From Sulfurimonas sp. (GTDB lineage Bacteria; Campylobacterota; Campylobacteria; Campylobacterales; Sulfurimonadaceae): a stretch of DNA of 64,000 nucleotides. Under the pieces are notes generated by a model, which searched no databases, was not told where the DNA came from, and saw nothing but the letters and a program-made list of their open reading frames with translations. How positions within the stretch are numbered: the first letter of the stretch is position 1; every line of letters starts with the position of its first letter. A program made the translations under genes and the position numbers. The stretch spans positions 1-64,000 of the forward strand of contig NZ_JAQTOD010000004.1 of assembly GCF_028713515.1 (NCBI RefSeq). Direction: 5' to 3'. Below are positions 42,469-52,322 of this stretch, piece after piece.

Positions 42469-44035
42469 TTATCGTATTGTTATTTTCGTTGTAGCCATAT
42501 TATTTGGTATCTTCTATTCGGCACCAACGCTGCTGCAGCTAGATAGTGGCAAAAAAATAACTCTAGGACTTGATCTTCAGGGTGGTTTGCATATGCTTCT
42601 CGGTGTAAAAACAGAAGAAGCTGTAAAGTCTCGTATAAAGTCAATCGCTTCAAGTATTAAACACTACAGTGAAAAAAAAGATATCTTAATAGATGAGTTC
42701 TCTTTTGATGAGAGTAGTGTCTCTTTTACTCTGTTAGACCAAGAGACAGCTAAAGATGTTAAAGCATATATTTCGGCAATAACGGGAACAGTAGTAGCTG
42801 TTGATGGCGGAAAGGTCTCTGTTACGCTAAGCAAAGAAGAGGTGCTAAGGACAGAGCAACAAGCAATCTCCCAAGCAATAGAGACCATAAGAAACAGACT
42901 TGATCAGTTTGGTTTGTCTGAGCCGATTGTTGCAAAACAGGGTGAGGATAAAATCCTTGTAGAGCTAGCTGGAATAAAAACTCAAGAAGATGAGCAAAGA
43001 GCAAGAGAGCTAATCTCTCGTGCGGCAAAATTAGAGCTTATGGCGGTTGATGAAGATAGAGCTGCTCGTGTTTTTAGCATGAGCGACGCAGATGCTGCTT
43101 CGTACGCGGATGTGATACTAGAAGATGCTCAAAATCCAAAGATTAAACATCTAGTTCATGATATCCCAATCTTAGATGGCACGATGTTAACAGATGCTCA
43201 TGTTGGTTTTGATCAAAATAATCGCCCTCTGATAAATTTTTCCTTAAACGCAGAGGGTGCTGAGATATTTGGCGACTTTACTGGCAAGAGCGTAGGAAAA
43301 CATTTAGCGGTAGTTTTGGATGGGAAAGTTTACTCTGCTCCCGTAATAAATGAGAGAATTGGTGGCGGAAGCGGTCAGATTTCTGGTAACTACACAATTG
43401 AGGAAGCAAAAGATCTATCAATTGCCCTTCGTTCAGGATCACTTTTAGCACCGATTTATCTACTTGAAAAACGCTCAGTTGGCCCTAGTTTAGGAGCAGA
43501 TAGTATTCATGCATCACTTCTTGCTTTAGCTAGTGGATTTGGGCTTGTTATTCTTTTTATGATGTTTTATTATGGACTTGCTGGAGTAATTGCTAATTTC
43601 GCAGTTATAGTCAATCTTTTTATTATCTTAGGAATGATGTCTCTGTTGGGTGCAACTTTGACTTTGCCGGGAATGGCAGGTATTGTTTTACATATAGGAT
43701 TGGCAGTAGATGCAAATATCATTATCAATGAGCGGATTCGTGAAGGATTACGCGCTAAGATTCCTGCTGGACGAGCGATTACGGAAGGGTATCAAAAGGC
43801 AATGCGTGCAATTTTAGATTCAAACATAACACAAATTTTGGCGTGTACTATTCTTTATGTTTATGGAACTGGCGCTATTCAAGGATTTGCTGTTGCACTT
43901 AGTTTAGGAATTATAGCATCAATGATAACAGCAATTATTGGTACACACGGTGTGTATGATTTATTCACAAGTCGTATAGAAAAAAATAAAAACTACACAT
44001 TGTGGTTTGGTATGTCACGAAGAAAAGGAGCATAA
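42458..44035 (+). CDS. secD: Protein translocase subunit SecD
   Basis: SecD with SecF uses the proton gradient to help pull proteins through SecYEG. The 525-residue protein has an N-terminal membrane segment, the conserved KITLGLDLQGGLHML, a large periplasmic domain, and a C-terminal RND-like bundle (GLAVDANIIINERIREGLR). The start at 42458 (MKFSYR) overlaps the yajC stop by 11 bases. Confidence 0.97.
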   Translation: MKFSYRIVIFVVAILFGIFYSAPTLLQLDSGKKITLGLDLQGGLHMLLGVKTEEAVKSRIKSIASSIKHYSEKKDILIDEFSFDESSVSFTLLDQETAKDVKAYISAITGTVVAVDGGKVSVTLSKEEVLRTEQQAISQAIETIRNRLDQFGLSEPIVAKQGEDKILVELAGIKTQEDEQRARELISRAAKLELMAVDEDRAARVFSMSDADAASYADVILEDAQNPKIKHLVHDIPILDGTMLTDAHVGFDQNNRPLINFSLNAEGAEIFGDFTGKSVGKHLAVVLDGKVYSAPVINERIGGGSGQISGNYTIEEAKDLSIALRSGSLLAPIYLLEKRSVGPSLGADSIHASLLALASGFGLVILFMMFYYGLAGVIANFAVIVNLFIILGMMSLLGATLTLPGMAGIVLHIGLAVDANIIINERIREGLRAKIPAGRAITEGYQKAMRAILDSNITQILACTILYVYGTGAIQGFAVALSLGIIASMITAIIGTHGVYDLFTSRIEKNKNYTLWFGMSRRKGA

Positions 44036-44037
44036 TT

Positions 44038-45009
44038 ATGGAACTTTTTAAAGAAGATAAAGTTTATAATTTTCTAGGAAAGGGAAAGATTTTTTTTGTT
44101 GCATCTTTTGTTCTTTTTTTTGCTGCAATTGCCATTATTGCAATAAAAGGTTTTTCATTTGGTATTGATTTTACTGGCGGAACGGTTGTTCAGGTAAAAT
44201 ATACTCAAAATGCTCCTATTGAAAAAGTGCGTGAAAGCCTTAAAAAGAGTAAACTTTTTGAACATGCAAGTGTAAGTGAATTTGGTTCGCCACAAGAGAT
44301 TGTTATAAAAACGGCATCATCAACAGTAGGTGTAACTAATGATATAGGTGATACCACCAAGGAAATTTTAAAAGATACTGGTGAGTTTGAGATTCGCCGT
44401 GTTGATATGGTTGGTCCAAAAATAGGTGATGAGTTGCGTGTTAAAGGATTGACCGCATTTTTATTAACACTGCTTGCTATTATGGCGACAGTAACATTCC
44501 GTTATGAATGGCGTTTTGCCATAGCGGCTATTATTGCAATCGTTCATGATATTATTATTACTTTTGGGTTTGTTTCATACTTTGAAGTTGATTTTAATAT
44601 AGAGAGTGTTGCAGCACTGCTTATGATTTTAAGCTATTCAATTCATGATACTATTATCGTTTATGACAGGGTGCGTGAATATATTGAAGAGTCTAAAGAG
44701 AGTGATTTTGTTACAATTATTAACGAAGCAGTTTCGCGTACACAATCGCGAACAACACTCACTTCATTGACGGTATTTTTCGTTGTGCTAACACTTTTCA
44801 TTTTTGGTGGAGATATTATGTATGGCTTTAGTTTCCCAATGCTTATCGGGGTAATTATTGGAACATATAGTTCGATTTTTGTGGCTGCACAACTTGTTGT
44901 ATGGACTGGATTTAGTGTATCTTCTTATCGTCAAAAAATGGCCGATAAAATGAAAAATATAGCTGAAAAGCAAAGAATGCGCGATCAGTTTGAGTCAGGA
45001 GTAATATAG
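44038..45009 (+). CDS. secF: Protein translocase subunit SecF
   Basis: The 323-residue membrane protein shows GFSFGIDFTGGTVVQV after the first segment and YSIHDTIIVYDRVRE in the bundle, typical of SecF. It acts in complex with SecD. The ATG at 44038 follows the secD stop by 2 bases and has AAGGAG 8 bases ahead; a frame from 44002 would lie inside secD. Confidence 0.97.
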   Translation: MELFKEDKVYNFLGKGKIFFVASFVLFFAAIAIIAIKGFSFGIDFTGGTVVQVKYTQNAPIEKVRESLKKSKLFEHASVSEFGSPQEIVIKTASSTVGVTNDIGDTTKEILKDTGEFEIRRVDMVGPKIGDELRVKGLTAFLLTLLAIMATVTFRYEWRFAIAAIIAIVHDIIITFGFVSYFEVDFNIESVAALLMILSYSIHDTIIVYDRVREYIEESKESDFVTIINEAVSRTQSRTTLTSLTVFFVVLTLFIFGGDIMYGFSFPMLIGVIIGTYSSIFVAAQLVVWTGFSVSSYRQKMADKMKNIAEKQRMRDQFESGVI

Positions 45010-45089
45010 TCTTGAGGCTATTTTCTCTTTTTGTCATATCTGTTTTTAAGTAAATATGATGATTTTAAATTGCCAAAAAAGGCTAATTT

Positions 45090-46418
45090 GTGCATTCTCG
45101 TGAAATAAAAATTATTATTTTAAGCTTTGTTGTTCTCATAGCTATTGGAGCAATACTGCTATCTATGCCGTTCGCACACAATGGACATCTCTCTTTTGTT
45201 GATGCAATCTTTACTTCAACATCCGCGGTTTGTGTAACGGGACTTATTGTAAAAGATACACCCGTTGATTTTACATCTTTTGGGCATATGGTTATTTTGG
45301 TATTGATTCAAATTGGTGGACTTGGATACATGTCTGCTGTTACATTTTTTGCAGTAATTAGACGAAAAAAAGTTGACCATAGAGACCGTTTAATACTAAA
45401 AGAGTCGCTAAACTATCCAGCCATGGATGGTTTAGTTAGATTTTTAAAAATTGTTTTCTATTTTGTTTTCTTTATAGAATTTGCAGGTGCTATAATTCTT
45501 GCATTGCGCTTTCTTGCTGATATGCCACTAGGAAAAGCTCTCTGGTTTGGTTTTTTTCACTCTATATCAGCTTTTAATAATGCCGGTTTCTCACTTTTTA
45601 GTAATAATCTAATGAACTATCGTGGCGATACCATTATCAATCTGGTGATTCCATTTTTGATTATTCTCGGCGGTATTGGTTACATTGTTCTTCAAGAGCT
45701 TTTTCATTACTACAAAAAAGAAGTTGTTCGTCTCTCAACGCACACAAAAATTGTTCTTTATACTACACTTTTTTTGATTTTAATTGGGATGGCTATAGTG
45801 CTATCTTTGGAGTGGAGTAACCCTGCATCTTTTGGTTCAATGAGTCTAAAAGATAAGATGCTCTCAGCTTGGTTTACATCCGTTAACTACAGGACAGCTG
45901 GTTTTAATACGATAGATTTTTCAACACTGCGAGACCCAAATCTGTTTTTTGCAACATTTTTTATGATGATTGGAGGAAGTCCTGGTGGTACGGCTGGCGG
46001 TATTAAAACAACGGCGTTTGCTCTGTCTGCGCTTGGAGTCTGGTTTACACTTCGTGGAGATAAAAATGCAAGAATTTTTCATCGCTCAATTTCTGCATTT
46101 CAGATTAATAAATCATACGCGATTGTTTTTGTAGCTTCTTTTTATGTTGTCGCTTCCTCTGTGTTTCTTTCAGAGATTGAGAGTGCTCCATTTTTAAAGA
46201 TACTGTTTGAGGCATGTTCTGCTTTTGGTACAGTTGGTATTTCAACTGGGGATGGCGGGGTTTTAAGTCTTAGTGCTCTTTTTAGTGATTTTGGAAAATT
46301 TAACATAATTTTCTTAATGCTAATGGGAAGAATAGGTGTTTTTGCTTTTACAATAGCAATTGTTGGAAAAGCTGTTGAGAGTAGAATAAAATATGCAGAA
46401 GGAAAAGTAATACTATGA
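45090..46418 (+). CDS. TrkH/KtrB-family potassium uptake membrane protein
   Basis: The 442-residue protein has about ten membrane segments and four pore loops, each ending in a TGxxx-like filter (TSAVCVTGLIV, FNNAGFSLF, YRTAGFNTI, FGTVGISTG). It translocates potassium (or sodium with potassium). GTG start at 45090. It overlaps the KtrA-like gene by 4 bases, which indicates a KtrAB-like system. Confidence 0.92.
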   Translation: MHSREIKIIILSFVVLIAIGAILLSMPFAHNGHLSFVDAIFTSTSAVCVTGLIVKDTPVDFTSFGHMVILVLIQIGGLGYMSAVTFFAVIRRKKVDHRDRLILKESLNYPAMDGLVRFLKIVFYFVFFIEFAGAIILALRFLADMPLGKALWFGFFHSISAFNNAGFSLFSNNLMNYRGDTIINLVIPFLIILGGIGYIVLQELFHYYKKEVVRLSTHTKIVLYTTLFLILIGMAIVLSLEWSNPASFGSMSLKDKMLSAWFTSVNYRTAGFNTIDFSTLRDPNLFFATFFMMIGGSPGGTAGGIKTTAFALSALGVWFTLRGDKNARIFHRSISAFQINKSYAIVFVASFYVVASSVFLSEIESAPFLKILFEACSAFGTVGISTGDGGVLSLSALFSDFGKFNIIFLMLMGRIGVFAFTIAIVGKAVESRIKYAEGKVIL

Positions 46419-47065
46419 GTAATTATGCAATTGTAGGGTTAGGAAAATTTGGATTTAATGTTGCGAAAGGGTTGGCGCAGCAGGGGTTAAATGTTATTGC
46501 TGTTGATCATGATGAAGAAAAAGTTCGCGATATAAATGAGTATGTTCAAGAAGCAATAATGCTTGATTCAACTGATATTCGCGCACTGCGTGAAGCCGGA
46601 ATAGATCAGGTTGATGTGGCTGTTGTTAGTATAGGTGAGAATATTGAATCAAGTATTTTAACTGTTATGGCACTAAAAGAGCTTAAAATAGAAACTGTTG
46701 TAGCAAAGGCAATCACTCCAGTGCATGGTCAAATTTTAGCAAAACTAGGGGCCGCAAAGATTATCTACCCTGAGATGGAATCTGCAAAAAAACTTGTTAA
46801 AAAAATGGTAAAAAATATGCACTACGAGACAATAGATCTATCTATTACTATGAAGTTGGCAAAAATGAATGTTCCATCTTTTTGGATTGGAATCTCAATT
46901 TTATCTCCTGTTTTTGAAACCGAGTTTAATGTAAAACCTATCGCCTATAAGCATCAGGGAGTTTGGCATACATCATTTGAGAATAATGATATTTTAGAAA
47001 AAGGTGATATTTTAGTTGTTTTAGGTGACAGCAACCATATAGAGGCGCTTAGTAAAAAAGTATAG
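46415..47065 (+). CDS. TrkA/KtrA-family potassium channel regulatory subunit
   Basis: A 216-residue soluble protein with an RCK-N NAD/ATP-binding Rossmann motif (YAIVGLGKFGFNVAKGLAQQGLNVIAVDHD) and a C-terminal RCK-C region (DLSITMKLAKMNV...GDILVVLGDSNHI). It gates the upstream TrkH/KtrB-like pore in response to nucleotides. Confidence 0.92.
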   Translation: MSNYAIVGLGKFGFNVAKGLAQQGLNVIAVDHDEEKVRDINEYVQEAIMLDSTDIRALREAGIDQVDVAVVSIGENIESSILTVMALKELKIETVVAKAITPVHGQILAKLGAAKIIYPEMESAKKLVKKMVKNMHYETIDLSITMKLAKMNVPSFWIGISILSPVFETEFNVKPIAYKHQGVWHTSFENNDILEKGDILVVLGDSNHIEALSKKV

Positions 47066-47183
47066 AGTGTCTATAACTAAAGTAGATTTACTATAAAATA
47101 TTTTCTAGTTTATCTATATAGTACTGTTTTTGTGAAATATAATAATCTGCTGTGAAATTAAAATGATTATGTGAAGAAATTCT

Positions 47184-47206
47184 CTTTACACCAAAAAGGT
47201 GTAAAG
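47184..47206 (-). terminator. Hairpin between ktrA-like and lipoprotein genes
   Basis: CTTTACACC (47184-47192) pairs with GGTGTAAAG (47198-47206) across AAAAA and extends with a two-base bulge. It lies 9 bases after the lipoprotein stop and downstream of the ktrA-like gene, so may serve both; no clear T-run on the minus strand. Confidence 0.45.
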
Positions 47207-47214
47207 AAGAGAAA

Positions 47215-47445
47215 TTATTTAGCTGGAGTTGCAGCAGCTTCTGGAGCTGGAGTTGCAGCAGCATCTGGAGCTGGAGTTGCAGCAGCATCAACTGGAGCAG
47301 CTTCTGGAGCTGGAGCTGGAGTAGCTTCTGCAGCTGGAGCTGGAGTTTCAACAGGAGCTTCAACAGGAGCCTCTTTTTTCTCACAACCTGTGAATGATGC
47401 AACTAAACCTAATGCTAAAAGAGCCGTGAATAAAACTTTTTTCAT
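47215..47445 (-). CDS. Small Ala/Pro-repeat lipoprotein
   Basis: The 76-residue product has a lipoprotein signal peptide (MKKVLFTALLALGLVASFTGC, lipobox FTGC at 18-21) and then EKKEAPVEAPVETPAPAAEATPAPAPEAA..., a Pro/Ala/Glu repeat to the end. After cleavage about 56 residues would stay as an extended, rigid spacer anchored by lipid. Function unknown. The C-terminal part is built from 24-bp tandem repeats in the DNA. Confidence 0.8.
   Translation of the reverse strand: MKKVLFTALLALGLVASFTGCEKKEAPVEAPVETPAPAAEATPAPAPEAAPVDAAATPAPDAAATPAPEAAATPAK
47225..47290. repeat. 24-bp tandem repeats in the lipoprotein gene
   Basis: GGAGTTGCAGCAGCWTCTGG + AGCT (plus strand) occurs at 47225-47248 and 47249-47272, with a partial third copy from 47273. 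Each unit adds eight residues (ATPAPEAA-like) to the product in frame, so copy number could change protein length without a frameshift. Confidence 0.8.
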
Positions 47446-47694
47446 TTTATTTCCTTTTTTTTGTTATTTCTCTCTCTTTATGGTTATTAAATTAATAACA
47501 TAAAGTAAAGTCTGCGGAATTATAACTCGCAAACCTTAAAAATATATTTAAAAAATAGTAATTTATTCATAATTTTATACAGGTTATTTTTTTTATTTAA
47601 ACTCTATTTTATAATGGTGAAATATTCTTTTTTTGGAGTATTTATAGATAAGTCGTAGACACCGTATTTCAGTCACTGCTTAAGATATTTTTTG

Positions 47695-47700
47695 TATAAT
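47695..47700 (+). promoter_or_regulatory. -10 box of leuS
   Basis: TATAAT in TTTTGTATAATCTTGG, 87 bases ahead of leuS. The whole 47446-47786 gap is AT-rich with no gene. Confidence 0.55.
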
Positions 47701-47786
47701 CTTGGTAGTTATATTAAACATTTATAAGAAGTTTTTTATTGGTAATAATTTATAAAAAGTAGTAGATTAAGTTTTAGGAGAAAAGT

Positions 47787-50237
47787 TTGGAATATAGTTC
47801 AAAAACAGTAGAGAGAGAGTGGCAAGATTATTGGCTAAAAAATAGGAGTTTTGAGCCAAGTGAAGATTTTACAAAAGAGAAAAAATACATATTGAGTATG
47901 TTCCCATTTCCAAGTGGACGACTTCATATGGGACATGTTAGAAACTATACGCTAAGTGACTCTTTTGCTAGATATTATAGGCAGCAAGGATTTAATGTTC
48001 TTCACCCAATAGGATTTGATAGTTTTGGAATGCCCGCTGAGAACGCAGCTATAAAAAATGGCTCACACCCAAAAAAATGGACTTATGACAATATAGACTA
48101 CATGAAGAGTGAGTTTAAATCGCTTGGATTTTCATTTTCAAAAGAACGAGAACTTGCAACAAGTGATGAGCTTTATACTAAGTTTGAGCAGGGTTTTATT
48201 ATAGATATGTTTGAAAAAGGGCTTCTGTATCGTAAAAAAGGGTTTTTAAATTGGTGCCCTAGCTGTCATACAGTTTTGGCAAATGAACAGGTTATTGATG
48301 GCGGATGCTGGAGATGCGATACTCAGATAACTAAAAAAGATATGAATCAGTACTATTTTAAGATTACGCAATATGGCGATGAGTTACTGAGTGATTTGTC
48401 AAAACTTGAGGGTGGTTGGCCAAAACAAGTGCTTACTATGCAAGAGAACTGGATAGGTAAATCAAACGGCTTATCATTTGATCTCTTTTTTGATGAAGCT
48501 TCAAAAGCAAAATTGGACGGAAAATTTGATGGTTTTGATGTTTTTACAACAAGACCAGATACTATATATGGTGTTAGTTACGCCGCTCTTGCCCCTGAGC
48601 ATCCGATTATCTCTCATTTGATGGAAAACGCTGGTTTGGATGCTGATGCAATTTCTGAGATAAAAGAGATGAGAAGTTCTTCGTCAATAGATAGACAAAA
48701 AGAGAAATCAGGTTTGGCGCTTGGACTTGAAGTCTTGCATCCGCTAACCGGTAAAAAAATCCCTATTTGGTGTGCAAATTTTGTTTTGATGGATTATGGA
48801 AGTGGCGCTGTTATGGCGGTTCCTGCTCACGATGATAGGGATTTTGAGTTTGCTAAGAAGTACGATTTAGAGATTTGCCCAGTTATCAAACCTTTTAATG
48901 GCAAACTTAATAGTGAGATCGCATTTACTGAAGTTGGGGAGCTTTTTGACTCAGCAGAGTTTAGTGGAATGAACTCAAAAGAGGCTCAAGCTAAAATTAT
49001 AGAGCATTTTGAAGCAGAAAAAATTGGTAAAAAAACAACTAACTATAAACTAAAAGATTGGGGAGTCTCTCGCCAGAGATATTGGGGTGCGCCGATTCCA
49101 TTTGTTCACTGTCATGATTGTGGTTTGGTTATGGAGAAAAAAGAGAATCTTCCAATTGCTCTGCCTGAAGATATCGTAATTACTGGCGAGGGAAATCCGC
49201 TTGAAAAACATCCATCATGGAAGCACTGCAAATGCCCACAGTGTGGCGAGGATGCTACTCGTGAGACAGATACTATGGATACATTTGTTGAGTCTTCATG
49301 GTACTTTTTGCGCTTTTGTGCATCTCCAAAGAATTGGGAAAAAGAGGCTTTTTCTAAAGAGCAGATTGAGTACTGGATGGGTGTTGACCATTACATCGGC
49401 GGTATAGAGCATGCGATACTTCATCTTCTTTATGCAAGATTTTTTACAAAAGTATTTCGAGATTTGGGGTACTTAGAATTTGATGAGCCGTTTGATAAGC
49501 TTTTGACCCAAGGAATGGTGCTAAAAGATGGCGCTAAAATGAGCAAATCAAAAGGCAATACTGTTGATCCTGATGCAATTATTGAGAAATATGGTGCAGA
49601 CACAGCAAGGCTTTTTATACTTTTTGCTGCACCTCCAACACAAGAACTTGAGTGGAATGATAGTGCGGTTGAGGGAGCATTTAAATTTATAAAAAGATTT
49701 TATGATAGAAGTTCAAATGTTTATAAGTGTAATACGATTCCACAGATAGAGCACTCATCTCTATCTAAAGAGGAAAAATTTGCTAGAAAAAAAGTGTATG
49801 AAGCTCTGGTTCGCGCAAATGATGTTTACAGAGAAAAGTATACATTTAACACGATGATAGCTGGTGTTATGGAAGCTATGAATGCACTAAACACTCAAAA
49901 CAACTCTGATGTCTGGAGCGAGGGGTATTGGATACTATCTTCAATTATGGAACCTGTGATCCCGCATGTCTGTTGGGATATTAGCAGTAGATTTTTCTCT
50001 TTGAAAAACCTAACAAAACAAGAGATTAGGGATGAAGTGTTTATGCAAGACTCTATAATACTTGGAGTCTCCGTTAATGGCAAAGTAAGGGCAGAGATAG
50101 AAGTCGCTCTAGATACGGCGCAAGGTGAGATAGTTAGTCTTGCAAAAGAGAGTGTCGCAAAGTGGCTAGATGGCCAAACTATAGTAAAAGAGATAGTTGT
50201 TCCAAATAGGTTGGTTAATCTAGTGGTAAAAGGTTAA
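47787..50237 (+). CDS. leuS: Leucyl-tRNA synthetase
   Basis: LeuRS charges tRNA-Leu and edits mischarged products. Signatures are the HIGH-type [15 protein letters not shown] (about 38-52), KMSKS in [10 protein letters not shown] (about 592), and editing domain block [20 protein letters not shown]. Zinc-type CPSCH...CWRC is near 155-173. The 816 residues are a normal length. TTG start ([16 protein letters not shown]) after AGGAG. Confidence 0.97.
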   Translation: MEYSSKTVEREWQDYWLKNRSFEPSEDFTKEKKYILSMFPFPSGRLHMGHVRNYTLSDSFARYYRQQGFNVLHPIGFDSFGMPAENAAIKNGSHPKKWTYDNIDYMKSEFKSLGFSFSKERELATSDELYTKFEQGFIIDMFEKGLLYRKKGFLNWCPSCHTVLANEQVIDGGCWRCDTQITKKDMNQYYFKITQYGDELLSDLSKLEGGWPKQVLTMQENWIGKSNGLSFDLFFDEASKAKLDGKFDGFDVFTTRPDTIYGVSYAALAPEHPIISHLMENAGLDADAISEIKEMRSSSSIDRQKEKSGLALGLEVLHPLTGKKIPIWCANFVLMDYGSGAVMAVPAHDDRDFEFAKKYDLEICPVIKPFNGKLNSEIAFTEVGELFDSAEFSGMNSKEAQAKIIEHFEAEKIGKKTTNYKLKDWGVSRQRYWGAPIPFVHCHDCGLVMEKKENLPIALPEDIVITGEGNPLEKHPSWKHCKCPQCGEDATRETDTMDTFVESSWYFLRFCASPKNWEKEAFSKEQIEYWMGVDHYIGGIEHAILHLLYARFFTKVFRDLGYLEFDEPFDKLLTQGMVLKDGAKMSKSKGNTVDPDAIIEKYGADTARLFILFAAPPTQELEWNDSAVEGAFKFIKRFYDRSSNVYKCNTIPQIEHSSLSKEEKFARKKVYEALVRANDVYREKYTFNTMIAGVMEAMNALNTQNNSDVWSEGYWILSSIMEPVIPHVCWDISSRFFSLKNLTKQEIRDEVFMQDSIILGVSVNGKVRAEIEVALDTAQGEIVSLAKESVAKWLDGQTIVKEIVVPNRLVNLVVKG

Positions 50238-50239
50238 TT

Positions 50240-50770
50240 TTGAAAATATTTTACATAAAAAAAATTCTAGTTCTATTTTTTTTAATGATTTTTATAGATG
50301 GTTGTGGCTATGAGCCAAGTGCCAAGTTCGCTCGCGGGGTTTTAGGTGAAAAAGTAAGTACTAGTGTTATTATCTCTGCACAAGATCCAGAAAATACAGT
50401 TATCATAAAAGATGCGATTGATAGTGCGATGATAGAAGTTTTTCAAACATCTTTAGTCGATAGAGCTGAGTCAACAACTCATCTTGTTGTTAGTGTTGGC
50501 AGTGTTAGTTATGTGCCAATTGTATATGATAAAAATGGTTATGTTATAGGCTATAGAATGAATCTTATATTAAAGATTAAAAGTCTTAAAAATGGTGAGA
50601 GTAAAGAGTATAGCTTAAGAGGATTTTATGATTTTACAATAGCACAAAATGCGCTAATAACTGATCAAGAGAGATTTGATGCTATAAAATTTTCTGCACA
50701 AAGAGCAATCAAATCTTTTATAGCAAAAGTTTCTGCAGATGGAGCAAGAGCCAAAAAGAACGAGGAGTGA
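50240..50770 (+). CDS. LptE-like outer-membrane lipoprotein
   Basis: The 176-residue protein has a lipoprotein signal (FFLMIFIDGCGYEPS, Cys about 22) and a beta-rich region with GVLGEKVSTSVIISAQDPENTVIIKDAIDSAMIEVF. In Campylobacterota this gene lies after leuS and is annotated as the LptE-type partner of LptD in LPS assembly. The match to E. coli LptE is weak, so the role is inferred mostly from gene order. Confidence 0.65.
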   Translation: MKIFYIKKILVLFFLMIFIDGCGYEPSAKFARGVLGEKVSTSVIISAQDPENTVIIKDAIDSAMIEVFQTSLVDRAESTTHLVVSVGSVSYVPIVYDKNGYVIGYRMNLILKIKSLKNGESKEYSLRGFYDFTIAQNALITDQERFDAIKFSAQRAIKSFIAKVSADGARAKKNEE

Positions 50771-50774
50771 TACA

Positions 50775-52322
50775 GTGACCGTTAAAGCTATTATAAACAA
50801 TGCAATTAAAAGACTCGAAAATGAGGGTAAGTTGCTTACTCCTGATGCTTATATGGACGCATTTTGTAAAGAGTCGACTAAGGCTGGAGTTCGCGTTGAA
50901 GATTGTATGCTTGTTGAAAATCTTAAAAATACACTCAATAGAGAGTTTCAAAAAGAGCTAGAAAAATATAGTATAAGAACCATCTCTGAGCTCGCTCGCT
51001 TTTTAATCTCTAAGCTTAACCGTACAAATCCAACTCACTGTTCAACGCTTTTAGAGTCACAAACTGTTTTTACAAAAAGAGTACTTCAGGTTGTTGAGAT
51101 TCTTCACAATAAAGAAGCGGAGCAGTTGGCTAGAAAGAGTATTGATCTTCTTAGTAGAGAGGCTTCCGCGACTGAGATAGATCAATATAGACAGCTTTGG
51201 GTTAACTTCATAACTACATACGATGACTCATTTTTACAGAAACTAAAAACTTTAGGTGATATAGATAGCAAGGATCTTAAAAATAGCGTATTAAATCTAA
51301 AATTACTCAGTAGTGTAAATAAGGATATGAATTCGCTTGAGCTATCTTTAATCTCATCTCTTTTAGTTTCATCCTTGGTGCCCTCAATTGCCTCTAGTGT
51401 AAATGACAAGATAGCAAATCTAAGCCAAAGGATTCAGGATAATCCAAGAATTTTAGAGAGTAAAGATATTGAGTCTGAGATAAAATCAGCAATCTCGCTT
51501 AGAATTGCGCTTGACAAACAGAGCGTTAATGAGATGCTGGAGTCTCTTGATGGCGTACTAGATAAGCTCTCTATTAGGCTTATTGAGATGATAGAGAGTT
51601 CAGACAGCTCAACTGTAGAGATACAAAAAATTAAAAACGAACTAGAGCTTTACAATTTACAAGACAATTCTAATTTTAATACCGCGCATAAAAAATTATA
51701 TACTATTGCCTTGGCGCTGGAAGAAAATACTCAAAATCTGAGTAAAGACTTAAGAAATCATAGTCTAGAAGTAAAAGTTTTAAATAAAAAAATAGAGACA
51801 CTTGAAAACGAACTTCTTAACGCTAAAGAGGAGTCAAGAGAAGATTTTTTAACAAAACTTTATAATAAAAGAGCCTTGGATGAATTCATAAATATTAAAG
51901 AGGCCGAGTATGGGCGACATGGGCATGATTTTTCTATAATTATGTTTGATTTGGATCACTTTAAAGTCATAAATGACACCTATGGACATGATGCTGGGGA
52001 TGCTGTTTTAACTGCTTTTGCAAAGATGCTTAAAAATCTAACAAGAAGTGTTGATATTGTAGGAAGATTTGGCGGAGAGGAATTTATTGCGATTCTTAGC
52101 AAGACAGATGCTAAAGGCGCAGCTAATTTTGCTGAAAAAGTTAGAGAACATGTGCAAAAAGCTCACTTCATGTATAAGGGAGAGCGAATAGCAGTTACTG
52201 TTAGTTGTGGAGTCTCTGAGAGAGCAAGACATACATCCTTGCAGGCTCTTTTAAAGTCAGCCGATGAGTATCTCTATACAGCCAAAAGAAATGGTCGTAA
52301 TCAAGTGGCATATAAAAAATAA
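50775..52322 (+). CDS. Diguanylate cyclase (GGDEF)
   Basis: The 515-residue protein ends in a GGDEF domain (about 350-512): YGRHGHDFSIIMFDLDHFKVINDTYGH, RSVDIVGRFGGEEFIAIL and CGVSERARHTSLQALLKSADEYLY. GGEEF is active-type, and RSVD five residues upstream is a full I-site for product inhibition. The front (1-340) is all helical with coiled coils and no membrane segment or recognised sensor domain. GTG start at 50775 after GAGGAG. It overlaps folC as TAATG. Confidence 0.9.
   Translation: MTVKAIINNAIKRLENEGKLLTPDAYMDAFCKESTKAGVRVEDCMLVENLKNTLNREFQKELEKYSIRTISELARFLISKLNRTNPTHCSTLLESQTVFTKRVLQVVEILHNKEAEQLARKSIDLLSREASATEIDQYRQLWVNFITTYDDSFLQKLKTLGDIDSKDLKNSVLNLKLLSSVNKDMNSLELSLISSLLVSSLVPSIASSVNDKIANLSQRIQDNPRILESKDIESEIKSAISLRIALDKQSVNEMLESLDGVLDKLSIRLIEMIESSDSSTVEIQKIKNELELYNLQDNSNFNTAHKKLYTIALALEENTQNLSKDLRNHSLEVKVLNKKIETLENELLNAKEESREDFLTKLYNKRALDEFINIKEAEYGRHGHDFSIIMFDLDHFKVINDTYGHDAGDAVLTAFAKMLKNLTRSVDIVGRFGGEEFIAILSKTDAKGAANFAEKVREHVQKAHFMYKGERIAVTVSCGVSERARHTSLQALLKSADEYLYTAKRNGRNQVAYKK

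Noticed and set aside
47171-47503. Plus-strand frame rich in Ala and Gly
   Set aside because: It arises from the 24-bp repeats of the lipoprotein gene on the other strand, which has a proper signal peptide and lipobox.
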